33,189 bases of DNA from Acidobacteriota bacterium. Its GTDB lineage: Bacteria; Acidobacteriota; Vicinamibacteria; Vicinamibacterales; UBA2999. Below are positions 1-6,326 of the stretch, piece by piece. Each line of letters begins with the position of its first letter. Positions within the stretch are counted from its first letter, which is position 1. A program made the position numbers and the translations under genes. Location: positions 1 through 33,189 of the forward strand of contig JAKFYH010000052.1 in the NCBI GenBank assembly GCA_021730945.1, read 5' to 3'. The notes beneath the pieces were generated by a model. That model made no database searches and was not told the origin of the DNA. It saw nothing but the letters and a program-made list of their open reading frames with translations.

Positions 1-96
1 ATCGAAGTGTTCTATAACCAGAAGCGTCGGCACTCCACACTCGGCCAGATCAGTCCGGCAGAGTTCGAGCGGCGGGCACTAGCTCAGGCAGCGTAG
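1..96 (+). mobile_element. IS3-family transposase (OrfB), C-terminal end only
   Basis: The first 31 codons of the window read as the last residues of an IS3-family DDE transposase: the motif FYNQKRRHSTLG followed by SPAEFE is the typical end of the OrfB integrase core, just after the catalytic glutamate helix. The reading frame is open from base 1 to a TAG at 94-96, so the rest of the gene lies to the left of the window. It supports the reading that the left part of the window is mobile or acquired DNA. Whether the whole element is intact cannot be seen. Confidence 0.88.
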
Positions 97-101
97 TTAA
101 A

Positions 102-127
102 CCGTCCACCAAATCGGATCAGGCTCA
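102..127. repeat. Probable right inverted repeat of the IS3-family element
   Basis: Six bases after the transposase stop codon there is a stretch containing GTCCACCAAATCGG and ending in ..GGCTCA. It resembles the right terminal repeat of IS3-family elements, which ends in CA and often contains TGTCCACCAAA. The matching left repeat lies outside the window, so the boundary is inferred from resemblance only. Confidence 0.5.
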
Positions 128-267
128 GACACAGGGTTCGCTAAGCTGGCAATGGTGGCTAGCTAGCGCCGCTGGGTTCTTCATTGCCCGTTGCTAGGCT
201 TGGCGCGGGCACAGTCACTTGCGCCGAATCGCTTGAACCCCAGTCTTAACCGCAGTAGCATCCGCCC

Positions 268-996
268 GTGGCTAACGGCGAGTGGGACTCCATTCTCGGA
301 ATCCGACGTGATCTAAACCTGACGGAGCGCTGGTGGCACCGCCTGTTCAAGGTCTTGTATTTGTCGCTACTCACTCTTGTCATTGCCTTCATGGGGTTCC
401 TGCTATGGGAAGGGCGAGACGACCTTCCAGCAAAGTCCAACCAGGTCGAAGTTGTCGCTAGCCTCGGTGATCTTCTCCGCGAAGCCGACGCGAGCGTCGA
501 GAATGTCGTGCCGCTCTTCATGGAGAAGGAAGGGGCTACTGGCTACTACGAGACCGACTCCCGGAAGATCGATAAGGTGTGGGACTACGATCTGAACGAT
601 TCATTCTGTTCACCTGACGCCGCCCGACACGTCTACGCCCTGTCTTCGTTTCTGAATCGTCGGCAGTATTCCACGGCCTACACGCCTGAGATCATGATGC
701 AGACCATCATGAAAGACAGGAAGCCTAGCGACTCGCTTCGTCTGTGTTGGTTGGACGATTCGCTTCAGGGCAAGAACCTAAACAACATCATCAAATATGA
801 GTTCACTACTCTTGGCTACTGGAGGGCAGTCCTCAGCTATCTGACTCCTTATGTGTTTTGGACGCTCGTCGTCCACACCATAGTTCTGAATTTCTACTAT
901 CGCGGGATGGTCTACGTCATCGTCGGCAAGAGGAAGAAGTCGAAGCGTCTCGCCGAAGAAGCTGATGACGACGATTTGCCTCTCACCCCCTCCTGA
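268..996 (+). CDS. Membrane protein of unknown function (island cargo, first gene of a pair)
   Basis: A 242-residue protein that I do not recognise. A GTG start is chosen because an in-frame stop lies at 256-258 and the next ATG would cut off the first membrane segment. Hydrophobic segments are seen at about residues 28-46 and 188-215, leaving about 140 polar residues between them, probably outside the cytoplasm. The C-terminus is basic (GKRKKSKR) and then acidic (EEADDDD). No enzyme motif is visible. The next gene starts 11 bases after the stop on the same strand, so the two are probably co-transcribed. Base composition is clearly less GC-rich than the genes to the right, in keeping with acquired DNA next to an IS element. 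Confidence 0.72.
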   Translation: MANGEWDSILGIRRDLNLTERWWHRLFKVLYLSLLTLVIAFMGFLLWEGRDDLPAKSNQVEVVASLGDLLREADASVENVVPLFMEKEGATGYYETDSRKIDKVWDYDLNDSFCSPDAARHVYALSSFLNRRQYSTAYTPEIMMQTIMKDRKPSDSLRLCWLDDSLQGKNLNNIIKYEFTTLGYWRAVLSYLTPYVFWTLVVHTIVLNFYYRGMVYVIVGKRKKSKRLAEEADDDDLPLTPS

Positions 997-1007
997 GCGC
1001 CTAAGTC

Positions 1008-1670
1008 ATGTGGCACTCGGTGATGAACTGGCTACCGGACGTGACAGTGATTGATGTCGCATGGAATGTCCTAATGGGGCTCCTGCCGGATGGCCGAATT
1101 GGTGAGTTCGAAATTCGCGACTGGCTAAACGTCGCCCTGGGTGTCTTGGGGGTGTATCTCGCATTCTTCGCGAACAAGATTGCAAAGAAGCAGGACCAGA
1201 TTCTGGACGAACAGAGAGCAAAGAAACCCGAGTTCGTCGTGACTGCATTGGGGCCGACCTTCAACGAACAGTTTGACGACGACTTCAACATGCACCTGTT
1301 CTGCAAGAACGTTGGGCCAAAGGCTGCTGTTGACATGACTTGGATGGTCGCGTTGGGCGATGTGCCGCTCGCGCAGACCGTCGATATCTACACTGAGCAA
1401 GGGGGTTCCGCGACGCAGTTGATCGAGATGAACTCCGGGCGGTACCGTCGCTTCTCAGTCGACCAGCCGATCCGGTTGTTTCCTGGGCTCACTCACACCC
1501 TGGCTGTTGTTCGGGTCACGATGCAGAAGCAACCTGTCGCATTTCACATTCTCTGGAAGATTCACTGCGCTGACGGGTCATACCCGGACGGGACGGCTGG
1601 ACGTATTGATATAACGCGTGATGCAGAGGGTCGCGTAACCTGCTCAGCTCCTCATCAGAGGCTGTCTTAG
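1008..1670 (+). CDS. Membrane-anchored protein of unknown function (island cargo, second gene of a pair)
   Basis: A 220-residue protein of no family I recognise. Near the N-terminus there is one hydrophobic segment (about residues 41-55, VALGVLGVYLAFFAN), followed by a charged stretch (KIAKKQDQILDEQRAKK) that may form a short coiled coil. The remaining 150 residues look like a soluble domain rich in beta strands. A single membrane anchor followed by a cytoplasmic domain is the simplest topology. It follows the preceding membrane-protein gene by 11 bases, suggesting an operon of two proteins that act together at the membrane. No ribosome-binding site stands out. Function cannot be assigned from sequence alone. 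Confidence 0.7.
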   Translation: MWHSVMNWLPDVTVIDVAWNVLMGLLPDGRIGEFEIRDWLNVALGVLGVYLAFFANKIAKKQDQILDEQRAKKPEFVVTALGPTFNEQFDDDFNMHLFCKNVGPKAAVDMTWMVALGDVPLAQTVDIYTEQGGSATQLIEMNSGRYRRFSVDQPIRLFPGLTHTLAVVRVTMQKQPVAFHILWKIHCADGSYPDGTAGRIDITRDAEGRVTCSAPHQRLS

Positions 1671-1954
1671 AGCGTCGGGGGCAATGGGCAATGGCTCTGG
1701 GATGCGGGCTCTCGGAGGAGGGCGGGCACAAATGAAGGATCAAGCTGGCCTTAGGATCGACCGGTATGCGGTAGTCATTTGTGCCGTCAGAATATCGCCG
1801 ACCTTCTTCTGTAGCCCCGGCCACTGGACCCTCAGACGAAGGGCTAATTTGTGCTCCAACGAACCTCAGATTCCGCAACTCACCCGCATCAAGCCCTCAA
1901 GACTAGAGCCCCAAACCGGCCCTTGACGAGCATGAGAAACTGAGCGAGTATCGA

Positions 1955-2016
1955 GTCTGCGTTTGGCCTCGAAGTTCCGTTCGACGAACGGTCCGCTCTG
2001 GGGGCAGACGTTAGGT
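1955..2016 (+). other. Extended hairpin with a GTTAGGT core
   Basis: The outer arms GTCTGC (1955-1960) and GCAGAC (2004-2009) pair, and the inner perfect palindrome CCGTTCGACGAACGG (1977-1991) pairs within them. The structure is followed directly by GTTAGGT (2010-2016), which fits the GTTRRRY core of an integron attC site. No partner RYYYAAC core is found on the left side, so a true attC site is not established; it may simply be a transcriptional hairpin. Confidence 0.3.
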
Positions 2017-2130
2017 GCTACGACAGTCGGGGTCGGTAGCTGAGCGTAATGAAGTCGTAGTAATAGACTAGTACCACTCACTACACTGCTACTAACAACC
2101 ACGCTGTCGCGAACCCGTTCACTGAAGCCC

Positions 2131-2160
2131 AGTACAAGTACATAGCTAGTACAAGTACAT
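2131..2160. repeat. 13-bp direct repeat AGTACAAGTACAT, two copies
   Basis: Identical copies lie at 2131-2143 and 2148-2160, separated by four bases. Each copy contains the near-dyad GTACAAGTAC. They sit within a wider block in which GTAC starts at 2071, 2132, 2138, 2149, 2155, 2177, 2206, 2216, 2237 and 2241. Such clustered short repeats can be protein-binding iterons, but no bound protein is known here. Confidence 0.7.
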
Positions 2161-2326
2161 ATTGGCGAAGCCAGTAGTACATGTAAATGAAGAAGGAACC
2201 TCTATGTACCTTTCTGTACTAGGTGGGTATGTGCGTGTACGTACTGTCACGTATACCTACCACTCAGCCAGCGCCGTCATGCACGTAAGCCTGTAAGCCG
2301 TCTTCATAACAACTTAGAAGTCTCCA

Positions 2327-2360
2327 AAAGCCCGAAGGGAACCTTCTTCCTTCGGGCTTT
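2327..2360 (+). terminator. Strong hairpin, probable Rho-independent terminator
   Basis: A perfect 12-bp stem AAAGCCCGAAGG / CCTTCGGGCTTT encloses a 10-base loop. The A-run before and T-run within the right arm give the usual bidirectional terminator shape. It lies 45 bases upstream of the small gene at 2406 and would isolate it from transcription of the non-coding block to the left. Confidence 0.75.
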
Positions 2361-2405
2361 CGCCATGTACACGGCAATTTCGCCGCTATGTGTGTGAGGG
2401 ACGTA

Positions 2406-2693
2406 ATGAACCTACGAGAACAGGAATACGAAGGCGTTCGCGAGTCTGTTGCTCTCTTCTGCCGAGTCCACAAGCTGTATGACGGACACATCGGGGACTG
2501 CAAGCACTGTGGGAAGAGGGTCTATTGGGGTAGGAACCGAAATGGACGTTGGGCACCACCGTTTGAGTCGATGGCGCTGGGGTTTGTGTGCCCCGGCCAG
2601 TGGGTCTTACATCAGAGCAGGTGTCCACACTACCGTGGCGCACTCGGGGAGCGTATTGACGCTACGCCGAGGCTGATCAAGAAACCGAAATGA
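2406..2693 (+). CDS. Small Cys/His-rich, probably zinc-binding protein of phage type
   Basis: A 95-residue protein. The ATG at 2406 is preferred over the in-frame ATG at 2388 because a GAGGGA element lies just before it, although the spacing is short. The central part has CKHCGKRVYWGRN, then a proline-phenylalanine-glutamate stretch, and later H-x3-CPHY, so C-x2-C and H/C ligands could bind one zinc ion. Small proteins with this pattern (a CxxC next to a tryptophan and a trailing HxxxCP) are common in phages and integrative elements, but none that I know has a clear function. Hairpins flank it on both sides (2327-2360 and 2711-2749), so it appears to be a self-contained transcription unit. 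Confidence 0.6.
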   Translation: MNLREQEYEGVRESVALFCRVHKLYDGHIGDCKHCGKRVYWGRNRNGRWAPPFESMALGFVCPGQWVLHQSRCPHYRGALGERIDATPRLIKKPK

Positions 2694-2710
2694 GGCCGCA
2701 GGAGCCAAAG

Positions 2711-2749
2711 TCCGATGAAGGGCCCCTTGGCCTATGTCCCTTCATCGGA
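2711..2749 (+). terminator. Hairpin downstream of the small zinc-binding gene
   Basis: A perfect 12-bp stem TCCGATGAAGGG / CCCTTCATCGGA with a 15-base loop begins 17 bases after the stop codon of the preceding gene. It lacks a clear T-run, so it could be a terminator or an RNA-stabilising hairpin. Confidence 0.6.
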
Positions 2750-3019
2750 TTCGCTCTGAGAGCCTCTTGATGGCTAGTTCGCGCACTCTACGACTGCTTG
2801 CCGTAACCGCGCTGTAGCCGTGTGGAGACTGGCGCCAAAATTTTCTCGGCCTTTTCGTGTAGCCCCCACACCCGGGGGGCCAGCAAGGGGTACCCCCAGG
2901 TGTTACGCGTTAGCTCAGCCTCTAGGGACACGAGTGCGTAAGATGAAGCATTAGACCCGCATTACACCCCAAAGGACTGTGCCCCCAACTGTGCCCCCTG
3001 GGCTCGGTTCGGGTTCTCT

Positions 3020-3060
3020 GTTTCGAGCGCCGAAGGCGCGAAACCCTAAGTCTTTTTCTT
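3020..3060 (+). terminator. Hairpin with T-tract, probable terminator at the island end
   Basis: The stem pairs GTTTC (3020-3024) and GCGCC (3027-3031) with GGCGC (3035-3039) and GAAAC (3040-3044) around a GAA loop, with a two-base bulge. A T-rich tract (TCTTTTTCTT) follows at 3051-3060. It lies directly before the truncated tRNA sequence and would stop rightward transcription out of the element. Nothing gene-like is seen between 2750 and 3019; a direct repeat ACTGTGCCCCC occurs near 2980. Confidence 0.6.
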
Positions 3061-3081
3061 GTTCTTCCGACGCAAAGCGTC

Positions 3082-3136
3082 GAGCATCCGGCTGTTAACC
3101 GGAGGGTTGCTGGTTCGAGTCCAGCCCGAGGAGCCA
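3082..3136 (+). tRNA. tRNA-Asn(GTT), 3' part only; probable attachment site (att) of the integrated element
   Basis: The sequence contains the right limb of the D-stem (GAGC), an anticodon stem TCCGG/CCGGA with loop CTGTTAA (anticodon GTT at 3094-3096), a five-base variable loop, a T-arm GCTGG-TTCGAGT-CCAGC, the acceptor strand CCGAGGA, discriminator G and encoded CCA. The expected 5' acceptor strand TCCTCGG and the normal D-arm are absent: the bases before it (GACGCAAAGCGTC at 3069-3081) form an unrelated small hairpin. A complete functional tRNA is therefore not encoded. Tyrosine-recombinase elements duplicate the 3' part of their target tRNA gene, so this is best read as the far attachment site, with the island to its left and native chromosome to its right. 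Confidence 0.75.
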
Positions 3137-3230
3137 GCCTCCGCTCACGCATTCCTTGGTGAGCTACGGCTAGGCCGGGCCCTTCGGGCCGGCCTCTCAG
3201 GATTCCACCAAGTAGCCGACGCGCGGAGGC
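3137..3230. repeat. REP-like dyad element, copy 1
   Basis: The element is bounded by the terminal inverted repeat GCCTCCGC (3137-3144) and GCGGAGGC (3223-3230). Inside are a GGCC-rich hairpin closed by a TTCG loop and a segment near the right end that repeats the left end in reverse orientation. It starts at the very next base after the tRNA CCA. Confidence 0.7.
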
Positions 3231-3315
3231 TGTCTCGCCGAAGCCCTCGCCGAAGCGGCAACGCCGCGAAGGCCTGGGGCGAAGGCGGACCCCCTCGGGC
3301 GGCCTTGCGCCTCGG

Positions 3316-3402
3316 GCCTCCGCTCACGCACTACTTGGTGAGCTTCGGCTGGGTCGGCCTTCGGCCGACCACTAAGACCGCGAACCAGTCTTTCGCGGAG
3401 GC
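3316..3402. repeat. REP-like dyad element, copy 2
   Basis: It has the same terminal repeats as copy 1, GCCTCCGC (3316-3323) and GCGGAGGC (3395-3402), and the same left arm with minor changes (CTCACGCA..CTTGGTGAGCT). Two hairpins are visible: GCTCAC/GTGAGC, and GGTCGGC/GCCGACC around a loop that includes TTCG. Between the two copies (3231-3315) there is further GC-rich dyad sequence, and no gene is visible from 3137 to 3519. Confidence 0.7.
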
Positions 3403-3519
3403 TGCATTTTCCGCGATCGCAATCCCTCTCTCACATCGCCCGAACTGCGTACGATGCCCAGGGCAGTTGAGAATTCTGGCCGAGATCCCGGCGGCTCGAT
3501 TTCTGCGTCCACCCTGCCC

Positions 3520-3780
3520 ATGGGAACAACAGAGAAGCTGTTCGTCTACATCTTGCGCAGTGACACGGACCCGCACCGCCACTACACCGGCATCACCAGC
3601 GACGTTGTTGCGCGGCTTGACTGGCACAACCACGGGCCGTGCGGTTGCACCGTCCACCACCGACCGTGGTCCCTGTTGGTGTCGCTAGAGTTTTCAACGG
3701 AGCCGGCCGCTCGTCGATTCGAGCGCTACCTGAAATCAGGGTCGGGCCGCGCGTTTGCCAAGCGGCATTTTGGCGCGTGA
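3520..3780 (+). CDS. GIY-YIG nuclease superfamily protein
   Basis: An 86-residue single-domain protein of the GIY-YIG superfamily (UPF0213/YhbQ-like). The two signature strands appear as VYILRS (GIY position) and HYTGIT (YIG position), followed by the helix with a conserved arginine in SDVVARLDWHN. The family's WSLLV strand and the C-terminal E-x-RFERYLKSG helix are also present. The ATG at 3520 is preferred to the in-frame ATG at 3454 because family members start only a few residues before the first strand. Bacterial proteins of this type are presumed structure-specific DNA endonucleases, though most are uncharacterised. It stands alone and converges on the VWA gene, with 35 bases between the stops. 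Confidence 0.85.
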   Translation: MGTTEKLFVYILRSDTDPHRHYTGITSDVVARLDWHNHGPCGCTVHHRPWSLLVSLEFSTEPAARRFERYLKSGSGRAFAKRHFGA

Positions 3781-3815
3781 GCCGGCACGGGCCGGCATAT
3801 CCCGCCGCCCTCGCC

Positions 3816-4745
3816 TTACTTCGGACTGGCGGTCAGATATCCGGCGCGCGTGCGCACGCGGTAGTCCGGATGCCTCGTCGTGACCCTCAGGCGGCGGAAC
3901 GTCTTGTCGCCGGCGTTCTGCGGATAGAACCCCAGGGTGTACTGCTGACGCAGTTCTTCGGCCACCCGCTGCGCCGCCCCTTCGACCTCACGCATGGTCG
4001 AGGCAATGATCACGGACCCGCCCGTGGGTTCGGCGAGCCGTTGCAGCGACGGCACGTGCACGGCGCCGGCTCGCCCCGCCACGTTGACGCCGAGCGCGTA
4101 GAGGAGCACTTCGCCTTCGCGCAGCGCCGCCTGTGCCCTGGCCGACATTTCGAGCGGACCGGGTGCTTCGAATGGATCGCGCCGGCCGTCGCGGCTGGCG
4201 GCAATGATCGAGTTGTCGACGCCGTCCGTCATGAGCAGCATCGCCCGCTTGCGATGCGGTGTTTCCTGCATGTACGGCACCATTCCCGTCACCGCCCTGA
4301 ACAGTTCCGTGCTGCCGGAGGTCGGCATGGCCCTGAGCGAGTTGACGATGCCCGCATTGTACGGGCGCCAGGTGATCATCGTGCGCCGGGTGCTGTCGAA
4401 GGTGGAGATGCTCCATTGGTCGCCGGGTCGCAGCGAACGCCCGAGCGCATCAGCGGCCCGAATCGCGGCGGCCATGCGCTCACCGGTCATGCTGCCGCTG
4501 GTGTCAATCAGCACGCCGACACTGATCGGCGCCGGCTCGGCCGAGAAGACGGCGGCCTCCTGAGCCACCTCTTCGTCGTAGATCACGAAGTCATCCTTCG
4601 TCAGGCCGCGAACGATCGAACCATCCGGCGCCTGGACGGTTACATCGAGGTAGACGACTTCCACGCCGGACTTGAACTGCGGCTGCCGGCCGGCGGCAAT
4701 GGTCACCGGCACCAGCAGGGCAGTGACGACGAGTGCGTATTTCAT
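3816..4745 (-). CDS. Exported VWFA-related protein of acidobacterial type
   Basis: A 309-residue protein with an N-terminal signal peptide (about residues 1-19, MKYALVVTALLVPVTIAAG) and a von Willebrand factor A domain from about residue 76 to 270. The metal-ion-dependent adhesion site is intact: DTSGS at 81-85, a threonine in GSTELF and the aspartate in LLMTDGVDNS. A short beta domain comes before the VWA domain (V-x-V-T-V-x-x-x-DG..GL-x-x-DDF), the usual layout of the VWFA-related proteins expanded in Acidobacteria. Such proteins are thought to mediate extracytoplasmic protein contacts; the partner is unknown. The open frame runs upstream to 5837, but that extension lies opposite the hydrolase gene and is spurious. 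The start is placed at the signal peptide methionine. Confidence 0.88.
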   Translation of the reverse strand: MKYALVVTALLVPVTIAAGRQPQFKSGVEVVYLDVTVQAPDGSIVRGLTKDDFVIYDEEVAQEAAVFSAEPAPISVGVLIDTSGSMTGERMAAAIRAADALGRSLRPGDQWSISTFDSTRRTMITWRPYNAGIVNSLRAMPTSGSTELFRAVTGMVPYMQETPHRKRAMLLMTDGVDNSIIAASRDGRRDPFEAPGPLEMSARAQAALREGEVLLYALGVNVAGRAGAVHVPSLQRLAEPTGGSVIIASTMREVEGAAQRVAEELRQQYTLGFYPQNAGDKTFRRLRVTTRHPDYRVRTRAGYLTASPK

Positions 4746-4874
4746 GGAAGGCCCAATGCTATCAGGCAAACAGGCCGTGACCCCGCGAGCGAAGACCGTG
4801 CACAGCCACGCCGTGTTCTGGTGTATGTACTGGCTCCTGTGACAACCGATCCATCTGGACCATGAGGAGCCGAC

Positions 4875-5732
4875 ATGTGCGATAAGGACCATTTTGCGGA
4901 AAGCGTGGCGGAGTACGAGGCCCGGGGGCTGGTCACAAGGCGGCAGTTCGGCGTAATCCTGGCGGCCGGCGCGGTAATGGCGTTGCCTCAGCTCGCCAAC
5001 GCGCAGACCACCAGCGAACGGGAAGTGGAGATCAAGACGCCCGACGGCACCTGCGACGCCTACTTCGTGCATCCCGCCTCCGGTGCGGCGGCCGCCGTGC
5101 TGATCTGGCCCGACATCTTCGGGCTCCGGCCGGCGATGCGGACCATGGGCAAGCGGCTGGCCGGATCCGGATATTCCGTGCTCGTCGTCAACCCGTTCTA
5201 CCGGGCCGGCAAACCCACCGCCACCGGCGCCACGCCGATCAAGGAGATGATGGCGTACCGCAAAGGCATGAGCGCCGAGACCGACATGACCGACGCGAAG
5301 ACGTTTGTCGCCTGGCTCGACGCACAGCCGCAGGTGAACAAGAACCGCAGGATCGGCGTGCAGGGCTACTGCATGGGCGGCCCCATGTCGTTCCACACGG
5401 CCTCGGCCATGCCCGGCAGAATCGGCGCCGTCGCCTCGTTCCACGGCGGCGGGCTCGTGAACGACACGGCAGGGCCCAACAGTCCCCATCTGCTTGCCGC
5501 GGCCACCAAGGCGTCGTTCCTGATTGCCATTGCCGAGAACGACGACAAGCAACGGCCAAACGACAAGACCGTGCTGAAAGAGACCTTCGAGAAAGCCAAG
5601 CTGGCCGCGGAGATCGAGGTCTATCAGGCCGCGCACGGCTGGTGCCCGCCCGACACGCAGGTCTACAACGAACCGGCGGCCGAGAAGGCGTGGAGCCGCC
5701 TGCTCGCGTTGTACGGGAAGGCGCTGGCCTAA
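4875..5732 (+). CDS. Dienelactone-hydrolase-family protein with Tat signal
   Basis: A 285-residue alpha/beta hydrolase. Residues 21-26 (TRRQFG) followed by a hydrophobic segment and ANAQ form a probable twin-arginine export signal, placing the enzyme in the periplasm. The catalytic triad of the dienelactone hydrolase family can be seen: Cys166 in GYCMGG (the cysteine nucleophile), Asp near 223-224 in ENDD, and His254 in AHGW. The start is supported by GAGGAG seven bases upstream of the ATG. Family members hydrolyse cyclic esters and related carboxyl esters, and the substrate here is unknown. The gene is divergent from the VWA gene, with 129 bases between the starts, and the next gene begins 20 bases after its stop. 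Confidence 0.9.
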   Translation: MCDKDHFAESVAEYEARGLVTRRQFGVILAAGAVMALPQLANAQTTSEREVEIKTPDGTCDAYFVHPASGAAAAVLIWPDIFGLRPAMRTMGKRLAGSGYSVLVVNPFYRAGKPTATGATPIKEMMAYRKGMSAETDMTDAKTFVAWLDAQPQVNKNRRIGVQGYCMGGPMSFHTASAMPGRIGAVASFHGGGLVNDTAGPNSPHLLAAATKASFLIAIAENDDKQRPNDKTVLKETFEKAKLAAEIEVYQAAHGWCPPDTQVYNEPAAEKAWSRLLALYGKALA

Positions 5733-5752
5733 AGCAGGGGTCGATCGCGGCC

Positions 5753-6265
5753 ATGCCGGGCTGGATCCCCGCCATCGTTGCGGCCGTGGTGTTGTCGGCC
5801 GTTCCGGTCTTCGCCCAGGATCGTCCCTCGCCCGCACTCGACCTGGCCGCCGGCTGGGTCGGGTTCGCGGACGATGGGGTGGTCAGTGAAGTGGCGGTGG
5901 GTGGGGGATTGCGGTGGTACCTGTCGCCGCGAATCAGCATGGGGCCCGAAGTCACCTTCATCAGCGGTGAGTCACACAGTCACCAGATCGTGACCGGCAA
6001 CCTCACCATCGATTTCCTGGCTCCCCGCAACGGCGCGCCCCGCACCACGCCGTTCATCGTCGCCGGCGGCGGCCTGTTCCGCACCAGCGAACGGTTCGCC
6101 GGCCGCCCGCCGTTTGCGTCGACCGAAGGCGCGTTCACGATCGGCGGGGGCATTCGCGCGCCGCTGGGCGGCCGCGTGGCGATTGGCGCGGATGCGCGCC
6201 TGGGGTGGGAACTCCACCTGCGAGTGACCGGTTTGGTCAGCGTGCGACTGGGCGGGACACGCTAG
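5753..6265 (+). CDS. Small outer-membrane beta-barrel protein
   Basis: A 170-residue protein. The ATG at 5753 gives a clear signal peptide (MPGWIPAIVAAVVLSAVPVF-AQ). An earlier in-frame start at 5642 would overlap the hydrolase and bury the signal, so it is not used. The mature part is made of alternating short strands rich in glycine, aromatic and polar residues (for example GGGLRWYLSPRISMGPEV and FIVAGGGLFRTSERF), typical of an eight-stranded barrel of the OmpA-like/outer-membrane-protein-beta-barrel type. No catalytic motif is seen. It follows the Tat hydrolase closely and may be co-transcribed with it. The exact function is unknown. Confidence 0.75.
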   Translation: MPGWIPAIVAAVVLSAVPVFAQDRPSPALDLAAGWVGFADDGVVSEVAVGGGLRWYLSPRISMGPEVTFISGESHSHQIVTGNLTIDFLAPRNGAPRTTPFIVAGGGLFRTSERFAGRPPFASTEGAFTIGGGIRAPLGGRVAIGADARLGWELHLRVTGLVSVRLGGTR

Positions 6266-6305
6266 CGGGCCGGCTCATGGCGCCGATCTAGACTATAGAC
6301 AATTT

Positions 6306-6317
6306 AGTATATATACT
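6306..6317. promoter_or_regulatory. Perfect 12-bp palindrome AGTATATATACT, candidate PadR operator
   Basis: The palindrome lies 9 bases before the ATG of the padR-type gene, in an AT-rich patch within very GC-rich DNA. PadR regulators commonly bind such AT-rich dyads and repress their own operons, so autoregulation of the PadR/ADOP pair is likely. No ribosome-binding site fits in the remaining space, so the mRNA may be leaderless. Confidence 0.6.
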
Positions 6318-6326
6318 GCGCCAAGC

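Larger units (their letters stand above)
1671..2326. other. Non-coding stretch of the island with hairpins and GTAC-rich repeats
   Basis: No convincing gene is seen in these 656 bases; the short open frames lack coding character and ribosome-binding sites. The stretch holds a long hairpin at 1955-2009 and a GTAC-rich block at 2071-2244, described separately. It may be a control or recombination region of the mobile element. Confidence 0.5.

Noticed and set aside
1684-1926. 80-codon rightward open frame in the island gap
   Set aside because: No ribosome-binding site, no domain and an odd composition; treated as non-coding.
2071-2244. CRISPR-like array in the GTAC-rich block
   Set aside because: Repeats are only 13 bases, the spacer is 4 bases and there are no further regular units or cas genes.
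3063-3136. A complete 74-base tRNA-Asn starting at TCTTCCG
   Set aside because: Part of the acceptor stem can pair, with a wobble and a mismatch, but the D-arm is replaced by an unrelated GACGC/GCGTC hairpin, so a working tRNA is unlikely.
2922-3152. Leftward open frame containing RAGLEPATLRLTAGCS
   Set aside because: This peptide is the well-known false translation of the antisense strand of tRNA-Asn; it is not a gene.
3639-4865. Rightward open frame of 408 codons overlapping the GIY-YIG and VWA genes
   Set aside because: It is the shadow of the VWA gene in high-GC DNA; the opposite strand carries a full signal peptide and MIDAS motif.
4746-5837. N-terminal extension of the leftward VWA frame, over 360 residues
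   Set aside because: It lies opposite the Tat hydrolase and barrel genes, has no homology and would place the VWA signal peptide inside the protein.
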